From the NCBI GenBank assembly GCA_022788205.1, contig JALEVQ010000009.1, positions 1 to 64,000 of the forward strand: a stretch of 64,000 nucleotides of DNA. Direction: 5' to 3'. The translations under genes were made by a program, and so were the position numbers. The DNA is from Robinsoniella sp. GTDB taxonomy: Bacteria > Bacillota > Clostridia > Lachnospirales > Lachnospiraceae. The notes beneath the pieces are model-generated. The model was not told the DNA's origin, ran no database searches, and saw only the letters and a program-made list of their open reading frames with translations. The stretch's first letter is position 1, and every line of letters begins with the position of its first letter. Shown in pieces: positions 26,613 to 35,779 of the stretch.

Positions 26613-27344
26613 TTATTTCACCTTTATCAACTCTGTGTCTTTTATTTTTTCTCTGTAAGGCTGTGAACATTCCATCTTTCTGATTTTTTCAATCACAGAT
26701 GCGTCATCCCAAAAATGCATCGGATAGACCGCATCGGTGTCTGTCGTTCTCATAAAAGCGTCCAGCCCGAGATAAAATTTTTCTTCCTGCCTCGGGTCAA
26801 GCGGTACAAATGCAGCATCGAAATGGCGTCCTCTCAAGCGTTCCATCTCCTCCCAGAATGCTTTTGTCATCGCCTCATACTCCTGCTCTGTCTCACCTTT
26901 CCAAGTCCACCAGTTTAAATCTCCTGCGTGATAAATCTGTTTTCCTTCCAAGCGCACCGCAAAAGCGACTCCCTCATCGGTCGAGTGAAACGTCTCAATA
27001 TCGATTTTTTCCTCCGAATCTCCAACCGCAAACTCATATCTCTGACGCTCTTTCAGGAAGAAGACACGCTCCTCGTCTTCCACGCGAAGTCCGTGCTTTC
27101 GCAGATAATTTCTGCTGTATTTTTTTCGGATATCATCGGACAACAGCCACACTACGTGAGGATATCTCTGACGCATCTGAAAAATCTCAAAATTCAGATG
27201 ATCTGAATGCCAGTGACTGGCAAAGATAAAAACCGGTTTCTCTGCGCCGATCTTTGGTATCTCTCCTTTATAATAGTCGAAAATACAGACGGCGCTGTCA
27301 AACTCTACACAAAAACCGCTGTGACCGATATATGTAATCCTCAT
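26613..27344 (-). CDS. MBL-fold metallo-hydrolase
   Basis: A 243-residue metallo-beta-lactamase-fold protein of the UlaG/YtkL kind. Metal ligands are in SHWHSDHLNFEIF near residue 65, with a later IYHAGDLNWWTW and PMHFWDD. The start MRITYIGHSGFCVEF is typical of this subfamily. Substrates of such stand-alone proteins vary and none can be assigned. It lies upstream of the acyltransferase gene and 28 bases after uppP. Confidence 0.85.
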   Translation of the reverse strand: MRITYIGHSGFCVEFDSAVCIFDYYKGEIPKIGAEKPVFIFASHWHSDHLNFEIFQMRQRYPHVVWLLSDDIRKKYSRNYLRKHGLRVEDEERVFFLKERQRYEFAVGDSEEKIDIETFHSTDEGVAFAVRLEGKQIYHAGDLNWWTWKGETEQEYEAMTKAFWEEMERLRGRHFDAAFVPLDPRQEEKFYLGLDAFMRTTDTDAVYPMHFWDDASVIEKIRKMECSQPYREKIKDTELIKVK

Positions 27345-27372
27345 ATCTCTTCATCCTTTCTTCTGCCGCACA

Positions 27373-28200
27373 CTATGCCCAGCACAGGAAATATCCAAGC
27401 ACAACAAATCCCAGGATGATGCGGTACCATCCGAACACTTTAAAGTCATGTTTTTTGATATAGCTCATCAGGAAACGGATCACCACAACAGAAACCGCAA
27501 ACGCCACAAGCATTCCCGTGACCATGATAACCAGCTCAGACTGTGTGAACGAAAATCCAAATTTCAGCACTTTGATCAAGCTCGCCCCGAACATCACCGG
27601 GACAGCAAGATAGAAGGTAAATTCTGCCGCAACAGGTCTTGCAATTCCGATCAGAATTCCCCCCAGGATGGTAGCACCCGAGCGCGATGTTCCCGGAAAG
27701 ATCGCTGCGATCAGCTGGAACATTCCTATGATGAATGCATCTCGGTACGTGATCTCAGCAATCGAGTTGACGGATGGTCTTCGTCTTCTGTTTCTGTCTT
27801 CGATTAGGATGAACGCCATACCGAAGATGATCAGCGCAAGCGAGACAACCCAGTAATTATAAAACATCTCCTCAATGTAATCTCCTGCTGCCAGCTCCAC
27901 CACTGCCGCAGGGATACACGCTACCAGTACTTTAAACCACATCGAAAAGGTATCTTTTTTGATCCAGCCCTGCTGTTTCGTGGTAAAAGGCCACATCTGA
28001 CTCCAGTATAAAATTACAACTGCCATGATCGCACCCAGCTGGATGACCACAAGAAACATTTCTTTAAATCCTGGCGAGACATTCATTTTCAGAAATTCAT
28101 CGACCAAAATCATGTGTCCTGTACTGCTGATTGGCAGCCATTCTGTGATTCCTTCCACAATGCCCAGAATCACGGCTTTCAAAATTTCCATCAAATCCAT
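27373..28200 (-). CDS. uppP: Undecaprenyl-diphosphatase
   Basis: A 275-residue membrane phosphatase of the UppP/BacA family that recycles undecaprenyl pyrophosphate to the monophosphate carrier for wall synthesis and gives bacitracin tolerance. The two active-site motifs are EGITEWLPISSTGHMILV near residue 17 and PGTSRSGATILGGILIGI near residue 175. About eight membrane segments are visible. Length is typical. It is the first gene of a likely three-gene unit with the metallo-hydrolase and the acyltransferase. Confidence 0.96.
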   Translation of the reverse strand: MDLMEILKAVILGIVEGITEWLPISSTGHMILVDEFLKMNVSPGFKEMFLVVIQLGAIMAVVILYWSQMWPFTTKQQGWIKKDTFSMWFKVLVACIPAAVVELAAGDYIEEMFYNYWVVSLALIIFGMAFILIEDRNRRRRPSVNSIAEITYRDAFIIGMFQLIAAIFPGTSRSGATILGGILIGIARPVAAEFTFYLAVPVMFGASLIKVLKFGFSFTQSELVIMVTGMLVAFAVSVVVIRFLMSYIKKHDFKVFGWYRIILGFVVLGYFLCWA

Positions 28201-28276
28201 AGTTGTTCCTTTCTCGTTTTCTCTTCCATTCTATGCCTGTACAGAGATTTGGAGTCCACTTTTCTTTAACAAAAAA

Positions 28277-28351
28277 AGGTGCTGCGGATTCCGATCCCGA
28301 CTTGCCTGGAACCTTTTCTGGCAGTCGCTGACATCATCCTCTGCAACACCT
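28277..28351 (-). terminator. Terminator after the lipoprotein foldase gene
   Basis: AGGTGCTGCGGAT pairs imperfectly with ATCCTCTGCAACACCT; leftward it is followed by TTTTTTTG. Confidence 0.65.
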
Positions 28352-28380
28352 CTCTATTCTACTGCCTATTCTGTTTTTGT

Positions 28381-29652
28381 CTATTTTTCTGCATCGGCAA
28401 TTGTTGCATCAGCAGCTGTTGCCTCTTTGATCACTGCATTGTCCAGCAAGAACTGCATAACCTTGTCCTGCAGAAGAACTTCTCTGACGGTCTCCTCACT
28501 GTTAACCTCCAGCAATGCCTCTGGGCTTTCAAATCCATACATTTCTGTGTATGCCTGCAGTCCCTCGAGATACTCTTCCTCGCTGACCTCAATATTTTCT
28601 GTCTCTGCGATTGCTTTGAGCAGCATTTCCTGACGTACGGTCTCCTGAGCAAGATATCCGAGCTGTTCGTCAAACTGCTCCTCGGTCATTCCATACATGC
28701 CCTGTACAAAATCTACCAGTCCCATGCCATACTGTTCTGCAATATTTGTATAGTAGTCTTTTCTGATCTTTACCGTGTAATCGATAACGTCCTGAGGGAA
28801 GTCTTTCACTACAGAGTTCTGTACGATCTGTGAGTAGATCGTCTGCAGCTCTGTGTTCTCCTGCTGACTTACCTTGTTGGCTGTCAGAGCTTCCTTCACT
28901 TCTGCTCTGTATTCCTCAACCGTCTGGCTGTTGGAAGATAACTCTTTTACCAGATCATCGCTCAGCTCTGGGATTCTCTTGATCGCATTCACAGTCACAG
29001 TAAAGATGACATCCTGTCCGGCGAGTTCTGTGCTCTGATAATTTTCCGGGAAAGTCAGTTCCAGATCTTTTGTCTCTCCCACTTTCATGCCTTCCACGCC
29101 TTCTTCAAAGCCGGAAATAAAGGTGTTAGATCCGATCTCCAGCTCATAGTCCTTTGCTGTGCCGCCGTCGAATGCAACATCATCCTTCTTGCCTACAAAA
29201 TCGATCACTGCGATGTCACCATTTTCTACAGTTCCCTCTGAGAGTTCCTCTCTCTTTCCTGCGCGTACGATCGCAGAACTGATTTCGCTGTCTACCTCCT
29301 CATCTGTAACTTCGATCGGGTCAACAGTGATCTCTAAACCTTTATATGTTCCGAGCTGCACATAATCCAGTGCTCTATACTCTGGCTTTTTCAGCTCCTG
29401 TGCATCTGCCGGTGTCGCATCTGCTGCAGTTGCGTCTGCTGCGGTTGCGTCTGCTGCTGTCGCATCGGATGAAGTTGCTGCCTCTTCCTTCTTCTCCTCT
29501 GTTGCCTCTTCTGTCTCTGTTTCTGTTTCTTTTTCTGTCTGTGTCTGATCCACTGTCTCTTTTTCTGTTGACTCCTTATTGCCGTCGCTGCATCCAGCTA
29601 ACATTAAGCTACATGCCATCACTACGGCTGCTGCCATACATTTCTTTTTCAT
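28381..29652 (-). CDS. Trigger factor-like lipoprotein (FKBP-type foldase)
   Basis: A 423-residue protein with a lipoprotein signal peptide ending at LAGC (Cys21). An acidic, low-complexity linker follows with ATAADAT-type repeats. The middle is an FKBP peptidyl-prolyl isomerase domain (GDIAVIDFVGKKDDVAFDGG, FISGFEEGVEGMKVGETKDL). The C-terminal helical region resembles that of trigger factor (IPELSDDLVKELS, YRAEVKEAL, MTEEQFDEQL). The ribosome-binding N-terminal domain is absent. It is therefore an extracytoplasmic chaperone or isomerase rather than ribosomal Tig, comparable in role to PrsA. The very C-terminus again carries ATAADATIADAEK, echoing the linker. It forms its own transcription unit. 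Confidence 0.88.
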   Translation of the reverse strand: MKKKCMAAAVVMACSLMLAGCSDGNKESTEKETVDQTQTEKETETETEEATEEKKEEAATSSDATAADATAADATAADATPADAQELKKPEYRALDYVQLGTYKGLEITVDPIEVTDEEVDSEISSAIVRAGKREELSEGTVENGDIAVIDFVGKKDDVAFDGGTAKDYELEIGSNTFISGFEEGVEGMKVGETKDLELTFPENYQSTELAGQDVIFTVTVNAIKRIPELSDDLVKELSSNSQTVEEYRAEVKEALTANKVSQQENTELQTIYSQIVQNSVVKDFPQDVIDYTVKIRKDYYTNIAEQYGMGLVDFVQGMYGMTEEQFDEQLGYLAQETVRQEMLLKAIAETENIEVSEEEYLEGLQAYTEMYGFESPEALLEVNSEETVREVLLQDKVMQFLLDNAVIKEATAADATIADAEK

Positions 29653-29767
29653 AAAAGCCTCCTACTGCACCTTTTGGTGCTATCTATACAGCTAAACATT
29701 ATAGCATATTTTTTCTTTTGTCAACAAGATCATTTTTCACTTTAATAAAAAATAAAGAAATCTACAT

Positions 29768-29796
29768 CCATTCTTGCAGTTTCCGAAAAAGAATGA
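29768..29796 (+). promoter_or_regulatory. Promoter of the 152-aa membrane protein gene
   Basis: TTGCAG, a 17-base spacer and TAGAAT, about 45 bases before the start codon, which has GGGAGG seven bases upstream. Confidence 0.5.
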
Positions 29797-29838
29797 TAGA
29801 ATAAACTGTCAATATAAATTTTCACGGGAGGTATTCCA

Positions 29839-30297
29839 ATGTCAACTTTTTTGAACGTATTGCTCGTCATTCTGGTCATCTTGGTCATCGCGCTGGCTGT
29901 TCTATATTTTTTCGGCAGAAAAATGCAAAAAAAGCAGGCACTCCAGGAACAGCAGATTGAAGCTTCCAAGCAGACAGTCTCCATGCTTGTGATCGACAAA
30001 AAAATGATGAAACTAAAAGATGCCGGTCTTCCTCAGATTGTCATTGACCAGACACCAAAGCTGCTGCGCCGTTCTAAACTTCCGATCGTTAAGGCAAAAG
30101 TCGGTCCAAGAATCACGACCTTAATCTGTGACGCAAAAATTTTCGACCTTGTGCCGGTAAAAAAAGAAGTGAAAGCTGTTGTCAGCGGTATCTACATTGT
30201 CGACATCAAGGGAATCAGAAAACCTTTACAGGCTCCAAAGCAGGAAAAGAAGGGCTTTTTCAAGCGTGTGAAGTCTAAATTCAGCAAAAATAAATAA
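29839..30297 (+). CDS. Single-span membrane protein of unknown function
   Basis: A 152-residue protein not recognised as a named family. An N-terminal membrane helix (LNVLLVILVILVIALAVLYFF) is followed by a short basic segment and a cytoplasmic domain rich in beta strands (MLVIDKKMMKLKDAGLP, VKAKVGPRITTLICDAKIF, VVSGIYIVDIKGI). The C-terminus is strongly basic (KGFFKRVKSKFSKNK). Basic residues after the helix and none before it suggest the domain is cytoplasmic. It is the only plus-strand gene in this stretch, with its own promoter and a terminator at 30301-30346. Confidence 0.75.
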   Translation: MSTFLNVLLVILVILVIALAVLYFFGRKMQKKQALQEQQIEASKQTVSMLVIDKKMMKLKDAGLPQIVIDQTPKLLRRSKLPIVKAKVGPRITTLICDAKIFDLVPVKKEVKAVVSGIYIVDIKGIRKPLQAPKQEKKGFFKRVKSKFSKNK

Positions 30298-30300
30298 AAG

Positions 30301-30346
30301 CAGGTGATAAGAGATATCAAAAATTTACACGATCTCTTATCACCTG
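30301..30346. terminator. Bidirectional terminator
   Basis: CAGGTGATAAGAGAT pairs perfectly with ATCTCTTATCACCTG over a 16-base loop, with a T6 run on the plus strand and a T4 run for the minus-strand DUF1934 transcript. Confidence 0.9.
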
Positions 30347-30391
30347 TTTTTTACTTTTACGATCCGCCGCACATAAAGTTTTGCTTATCTT

Positions 30392-30841
30392 CTAATCGCA
30401 CAGATGAAATGCTTTTCCATCTTTGGATGCAATCTGAATCTGGATGCTGCAGTCCGCCATATATTCATAATTGATCTCGAGGCTGTATTCCACTCTTGTC
30501 TTAATCTCTCCCTGATCCTCTGCAATCTGAATATCTTTTGCCAGAATACTGACAAGAAACTTTCCGAACGGTGTGTCATAATAGCTGACATTCCGCTTAT
30601 GTTTTTCAAACACCAGATGCGTGTTGGAGAATCCTCTCTTTGTGACTTCGACAACTTCCTCGCTGATTTTAATTAAATTCTGTATTTTTTCCTTGCTTCC
30701 TTCTACTGCTTCCTCATAACTGATGTAATGCTTTCCGTTCTGGAAACGATAATGTCCAGGCGTGACCACTTCTATCGATTCCTCTTGTGCTTCTTCCATC
30801 ACCTGAAGTCCCTTCACACTCAATAACACGTCTTCTGTCAT
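30392..30841 (-). CDS. DUF1934 family protein
   Basis: A 149-residue protein matching DUF1934/YwiB, a lipocalin-like beta-barrel family of Firmicutes with no firm function. Recognisable parts are KHYISYEEAVEG, TPFGKFLVSILAKDI and the C-terminal YSLEINYEYMADCSIQIQI. The start MTEDVLLSVKG at 30841 has AGAGGG five bases upstream; an ATG at 30865 would add eight residues. It lies between the bidirectional terminator and the YigZ gene and is probably transcribed alone. Confidence 0.85.
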   Translation of the reverse strand: MTEDVLLSVKGLQVMEEAQEESIEVVTPGHYRFQNGKHYISYEEAVEGSKEKIQNLIKISEEVVEVTKRGFSNTHLVFEKHKRNVSYYDTPFGKFLVSILAKDIQIAEDQGEIKTRVEYSLEINYEYMADCSIQIQIASKDGKAFHLCD

Positions 30842-31028
30842 GGTTTCCCTCTCTAAATTCTTCATTATTCATCTGTCTTATGGTTTGGTTTCTAGATTTC
30901 TCGGTTTTACAGCAAGCGAACATGACGCCTGACGGAGTCGCTGCCAATCACAGTTTTCTTTACTTTTTTATTATTTTACTCTATCACCTTTGAAAATTCA
31001 ATCGGCGATTTTCACAAAGCACATGCTC

Positions 31029-31676
31029 TCAGAAGATCATTGGCTCTCCATCCACAAACGCATAGCACACCTTGTCTTCCCTCAAAAACTCTGCTCTGCC
31101 GTTTGTCACCTCCGTGATATCCTCAAGCAGTTTCTTTTTTTCTTCCTCCGGCACAAGCGTCTCGATCTTCACAAGATCCGTATACTCTGAGTTTGTGATC
31201 GCAAGTCCTCTCTGACCAAGCAGATATTGAATCTTGCCGATCCCGCTGTAGTCTGTCTTGACCTCCAGCAAGTATCCCTGTCGTTTCTCAATCACCGTAC
31301 AATTCTTCAGCCCCTCCTGGACCGCCTTTGAGTACGCTCTCACCAGCCCGCCTGTTCCCAGAAGCGTCCCGCCGAAGTATCGTGTCACGACAACCACAAC
31401 ATTGCAGATTTTCTCTCCGAGCAGCACATCCAGCATCGGTCTTCCCGCTGTCCCGGATGGTTCCCCGTCATCACTGCATCTCTGCAGCGTCTGTGTTTCA
31501 CCCACTACAAATGCAGAGCAATTATGCGTCGCATCCCAATATTTTTTTTTCATGGAAGCGATAAATGCGGTCGCCTCCTCCTCACTCTCTGCCGGGCAGA
31601 CTGTCGCGATAAAGCGCGATTTTTTTTCTACGATCTCCCCTTCTCCGCCTTGATACAAGATTTTCTTTCCATCCAT
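31029..31676 (-). CDS. YigZ/IMPACT family protein
   Basis: A 215-residue member of UPF0029 (YigZ in E. coli, YvyE in Bacillus). Family blocks are KKSRFIATVCPAES, AFIASMKKKYWDATHNCSAF, the signature SDDGEPSGTAGRPMLDVL and VVVTRYFGGTLLGTGGLVRAYS. The C-terminal ferredoxin-like domain is present. The eukaryotic relative IMPACT regulates translation; the bacterial role is unsettled. Confidence 0.93.
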   Translation of the reverse strand: MDGKKILYQGGEGEIVEKKSRFIATVCPAESEEEATAFIASMKKKYWDATHNCSAFVVGETQTLQRCSDDGEPSGTAGRPMLDVLLGEKICNVVVVVTRYFGGTLLGTGGLVRAYSKAVQEGLKNCTVIEKRQGYLLEVKTDYSGIGKIQYLLGQRGLAITNSEYTDLVKIETLVPEEEKKKLLEDITEVTNGRAEFLREDKVCYAFVDGEPMIF

Positions 31677-31911
31677 CTTTGTTCATCCTTTTCTATTCTG
31701 TATCATTTCTTCTCTGTTGTTTTCTTTTTTTATTATATCGGTCCTTTCCTTTAAAGACAACCTCTTTTCCAAAGAAAACGTCTTCTTAAGAATCTTTAAA
31801 CTTTCCATTTATCCCCTTTCTTTCAAAATATAGTTCTGTTATAATTTAATGATACCAGGGTAAAAAGCCCGTCAAACCGATCAAATCTTTATTTAAAGGA
31901 GACTTGCACTT

Positions 31912-34728
31912 ATGGATTACGGAAAAAACAGTATTCTCAAGCAGCAGAAAGATCCAAAAGCTCCAAAGATCCGAAAAAAGCTTCGCCTTTCTGCCGTCAA
32001 GATTCTTTTGCTCTCTTTTATCGCAGTTCTAGTCTTTGGAATCTGCGCCGGATTTGGAGCAATCAGCGGTCTGATCGAGGACGCGCCCGATATCAGCAAT
32101 ATCAGTTTGCGACCTTCTGAGTCCGCCACTTACATTTATGATCAAGATGGAAACCGCATCCAAAAACTGACCGCACCTTCCGCCAACCGTGAACTTGTGA
32201 CGCTTGACCAGATTCCCATCGATATGCAGCATGCTGTCGTGGCGATCGAGGATGAACGTTTTTACACACACAACGGAATCGACATTCGCGGTATCATCCG
32301 TGCTTTTTTTGTTGGAATCACGAACGGCGGTTTCTCTGAGGGAGCCAGCACGATCACGCAGCAGCTTTTAAAAAACAATGTATTTACAGACTGGACCAGT
32401 GAGTCCTCTTTTATGGAAAAATTAAAGCGAAAATTTCAGGAGCAATATCTCGCCCTCAAACTAGAGGAAAAGATGGACAAAGATCAAATTCTGGAAAATT
32501 ATCTCAATACGATCAACCTCGGAGCCGGCACCTACGGTGTTCAGGCAGCGTCCCTGCGCTATTTTAATAAAAACGTTTCTGAGCTGACACTCTCCGAATG
32601 CGCAGTGATCGCGTGTATTACTCAGAATCCTACATTGTATAATCCGATCAACTACCCGGATAAAAATGCGGAACGCCGCCAGACCGTCCTCCAGAAAATG
32701 CTGGAGCAAGGCTACATCACAGAAGAAGCGTACCAGGAAGCGCTCAGTGACAACGTATATGAGCGTATTCAGCAGACAAACACCGAAATCGCCAATGAGG
32801 AGAATGATCCATATTCCTACTACGTCGATGCTCTGATCGAGCAGGTTATGGACGCATTGCAGACCGAAAAAGGTTACACTTATAAGCAGGCATACAATGC
32901 GGTCTACTCCAGAGGTCTGAAAATCTACTCCGCGCAGGATCCTGAAATTCAGAAAATCTGCGACGAAGAGTTTGCCAACCTCGCCAACTTTCCTTCTGGC
33001 ACAGAGGTCGGTCTTGACTATGCGCTCAGTATTTTAAAGGCGAATGGTGATACAGTCAACCACAGTAAGGAGATGCTCCGCACTTTTATCCAAGAACAGA
33101 CCGGTGATTATTCCTTTAACCTCCTCTTTTCCAGTGAGGAAGAGGCGCGCAGCTGGATTGCACTGTACAAAGAATCCATCCATGAGGAAGGCGATCAGGA
33201 AATCGCAGAGCGAATCAACATCACCCCTCAGCCGCAGGCTTCCTGTGTCATCATTGACCAGGCAACCGGATATGTCAAGGCAATCGTCGGAGGGCGCGGT
33301 GCAAAAGAGGCAAGCTTAACTTTAAACCGTGCGACTTCATCCACAAGACAGCCTGGATCTACCTTCAAGATCCTGACAACCTATGCGCCTGCCATCGAGC
33401 TGTATGGAAAGACCCTTGCCACGGTCTATGACAACGCACCGTACATCAATCAGGACGGCAATCCGATCACAAACTGGGATGTCAATTCCTACACCGGAAT
33501 GACTACCATACGTTCTGCCATCACCAGTTCCATCAATATCGTTGCCGTGAAATGTTTAAATGAGATCACACCGCAGGCAGGATTTGACTTTGCACAGCGC
33601 TTTGGTATCTCCACTCTTTGCTCGCACCTTGAGACAGATTACGGAGTCTTCTCAGATATCAATGAATCGCTCTCTCTGGGCGGTCTGACTGAGGGGGTCT
33701 ATAATCTTGAGCTGACTGCCGCCTACGCCGCGATCGCAAACAAAGGTGAATATTACGAGCCAAAACTTTTCACGCGAATTGAAGACCGTGACGGCAATGT
33801 CCTGATCGACAACACAACACGGACTTCCACTTCCGTGCTCAAGGACTCTACCGCCTACCTTCTGACAAATGCGATGCAGGATGTTGTGACATCCCCGCAG
33901 GGAACCGCAAACACAATCAATCTGAACGGTATGCCGGTTGCTGGAAAAACCGGAACGACTTCTGACTACAAAGATATCTGGTTCGTCGCATACACTCCGT
34001 ATTATACCTGCGGCATCTGGGGAGGCTACGACAATAATAGCGCCCTGCCAGATATCTCCGGCGATCTTTACCACACTTACAGTAAAGTACTGTGGCAATC
34101 GATCATGTCGAGAATCCACGAAAATCTGGAGATCAAACAATTTGACATGCCTTCGAATATTGTGACAGCTTCGGTATGTAAGAAATCAGGCAAGCTCGCC
34201 GTTCCTGGTCTCTGTGACCACGATCCGCGCGGCTCGCAGAGCTACACCGAATATTTTGCATCCGGGACAGAACCTACAGAATACTGTACTTCCCATGTCG
34301 CCTACAATATCTGTACCGAAACCGGCTTGATCGCATCCTCCACCTGCCCGTCGACCTCCAAGGTCTATATGGTTCTCCCCGAAGGAAGTTCCATGGACAC
34401 AGAAGATGCCGCCTACCTTGCCCCTACTCAGATATGTACCAAAGTTCACTCCGGGCTTGGCACTCTGATTGGCAATATCACGACTCCGATCACAGGTTCT
34501 AATCCTGAGACAGAGACAGAATCCGAGGGACAGACCGAGACAAGCCCTGTCGTCACAGATCCGACCATTCCTGATCCAGGTTACACAGATCCGGGTTATA
34601 CCGATCCAGGCTATACCGATCCAGGCTATACCGGCGGTTACACCGTTCCAGACTCGCAACACCCCTCCCAGGGGACAGAAAGCTCTGATCCCCTCGGAGC
34701 TCTGATTGAAAATCTCAATTCACAGTAA
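31912..34728 (+). CDS. Class A penicillin-binding protein (PBP1A type)
   Basis: A 938-residue bifunctional peptidoglycan synthase. A cytoplasmic basic stretch and one membrane helix (about 29-53) precede a GT51 glycosyltransferase domain with catalytic Glu at about 113 (AIEDERFYTHNGIDIRG) and GASTITQQLLKN. The transpeptidase domain has SxxK at 483 (RQPGSTFKI), SxN in TSSINIV and KTG at 679 (GKTGTTSDYKD). The C-terminus is a Pro/Thr/Gly-rich tail with DPGYT repeated four times, probably an extended wall-spanning segment. TAAAGGAG precedes the start and an extended -10 (TGTTATAAT, about 31837-31845) lies upstream. It is transcribed alone, opposite to its neighbours. Confidence 0.95.
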   Translation: MDYGKNSILKQQKDPKAPKIRKKLRLSAVKILLLSFIAVLVFGICAGFGAISGLIEDAPDISNISLRPSESATYIYDQDGNRIQKLTAPSANRELVTLDQIPIDMQHAVVAIEDERFYTHNGIDIRGIIRAFFVGITNGGFSEGASTITQQLLKNNVFTDWTSESSFMEKLKRKFQEQYLALKLEEKMDKDQILENYLNTINLGAGTYGVQAASLRYFNKNVSELTLSECAVIACITQNPTLYNPINYPDKNAERRQTVLQKMLEQGYITEEAYQEALSDNVYERIQQTNTEIANEENDPYSYYVDALIEQVMDALQTEKGYTYKQAYNAVYSRGLKIYSAQDPEIQKICDEEFANLANFPSGTEVGLDYALSILKANGDTVNHSKEMLRTFIQEQTGDYSFNLLFSSEEEARSWIALYKESIHEEGDQEIAERINITPQPQASCVIIDQATGYVKAIVGGRGAKEASLTLNRATSSTRQPGSTFKILTTYAPAIELYGKTLATVYDNAPYINQDGNPITNWDVNSYTGMTTIRSAITSSINIVAVKCLNEITPQAGFDFAQRFGISTLCSHLETDYGVFSDINESLSLGGLTEGVYNLELTAAYAAIANKGEYYEPKLFTRIEDRDGNVLIDNTTRTSTSVLKDSTAYLLTNAMQDVVTSPQGTANTINLNGMPVAGKTGTTSDYKDIWFVAYTPYYTCGIWGGYDNNSALPDISGDLYHTYSKVLWQSIMSRIHENLEIKQFDMPSNIVTASVCKKSGKLAVPGLCDHDPRGSQSYTEYFASGTEPTEYCTSHVAYNICTETGLIASSTCPSTSKVYMVLPEGSSMDTEDAAYLAPTQICTKVHSGLGTLIGNITTPITGSNPETETESEGQTETSPVVTDPTIPDPGYTDPGYTDPGYTDPGYTGGYTVPDSQHPSQGTESSDPLGALIENLNSQ
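34563..34632 (+). repeat. Short coding repeat DPGYT in the PBP tail
   Basis: Four consecutive 15-bp units encode DPGYT. They fall in the low-complexity C-terminal tail of the PBP and are a likely site of slippage variation. Confidence 0.8.
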
Positions 34729-34766
34729 CCTTTTATACGCCAAAACTGGCGCACCATCTTAAACAA

Positions 34767-34814
34767 AAAGATACCAGATATAAAAGCTTCCAAACTTCTA
34801 TATCTGGTATCTTT
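34767..34814. terminator. Bidirectional terminator
   Basis: AAAGATACCAGATATA pairs perfectly with TATATCTGGTATCTTT around a 16-base loop, between the convergent PBP and glucokinase genes. Confidence 0.9.
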
Positions 34815-34827
34815 TCTATTCAAGAGC

Positions 34828-35763
34828 TTATTCTAATACTAATTTTGCAGCTCCATAGATTCCTGCATCATTTCCTAATTTTGCGAGTGCAAATGCCGCA
34901 TCCTTGCAAGATGGGAATGCATATTTCTGATAATATGGTTTGATATAATCCAGAACCACTTCTCCTGCCTTTGACACACCGCCCCCGATAACAAACACTT
35001 CCGGGTCTGTTACACATGCAAAATTTGCAAGCGCTTTTCCGAGATAGAATCCAAATTTGTCTGCAACTTTCATAGCAAGCGCGTCTCCTGCCTTCACACC
35101 GTCAAATACTGTCTTTGCGCTGACATTTTCTCTGCGGATCACAGACGGCTCATCGGTCTCCTCCATCATCTTTCTTGCAAGGTATGCGATTCCTGTAGCA
35201 GATGCCATCTGCTCCAGACATCCGCAATTTCCACAGTTACATGCGACATCCATATCGTCCTCTACATGAGCGTGACCAATCTCTCCGCCTGCTCCATGGG
35301 ATCCTGTGACAATCTTCTCATTTACAATGATGCCGCCGCCGACTCCAGTGCCCAATGTAACCATGATCAAACTGTGATATCCGACACCGCCTCCGCACCA
35401 CATCTCGCCGAGTGCTGCCACATTGGCATCGTTTCCTGCTCTCGTCTTCAGACCTGTCATGTCCTCCATCTCTTTCACCAGATTCTTGTATCCCCAGTGA
35501 AGGTTGACTGCATACGGCACTTCTCCGTTGTCGTTGACAGGTCCCGGAACACCGATTCCTACGCCTGCGATTTCCTCTTTTTCCAGCTTTCTTTCTTTGA
35601 TTTTCTCATTGATGCTCTTTGCGATATCCGGCAGAATATTTTCTCCGTTATTCTCTGTACGTGTCGGGATCTCCCATTTTTCAAGCACTTCGCCTTCCAC
35701 ATTGAAAAATCCGCATTTTACTGTTGTTCCTCCGACATCAATTCCAAAACAATACTTTACCAT
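34828..35763 (-). CDS. glcK: ROK family glucokinase
   Basis: A 311-residue sugar kinase. The ATP phosphate motif is FGIDVGGTTVKCGFF at the N-terminus, the sugar-binding region includes AGNDANVAALGEMWCGGG and HGAGGEIGHAHVE, and the zinc motif is CNCGNCGCLEQMAS. Glucose 6-phosphate formation from cytoplasmic glucose fits the secreted GH3 and GH32 enzymes nearby. The gene directly follows hprK, 16 bases downstream, so glucose phosphorylation and carbon-catabolite signalling are coupled in one unit. Related ROK kinases for other hexoses cannot be excluded. Confidence 0.9.
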   Translation of the reverse strand: MVKYCFGIDVGGTTVKCGFFNVEGEVLEKWEIPTRTENNGENILPDIAKSINEKIKERKLEKEEIAGVGIGVPGPVNDNGEVPYAVNLHWGYKNLVKEMEDMTGLKTRAGNDANVAALGEMWCGGGVGYHSLIMVTLGTGVGGGIIVNEKIVTGSHGAGGEIGHAHVEDDMDVACNCGNCGCLEQMASATGIAYLARKMMEETDEPSVIRRENVSAKTVFDGVKAGDALAMKVADKFGFYLGKALANFACVTDPEVFVIGGGVSKAGEVVLDYIKPYYQKYAFPSCKDAAFALAKLGNDAGIYGAAKLVLE

Positions 35764-35779
35764 TTTTTCTTCTCCTTTG

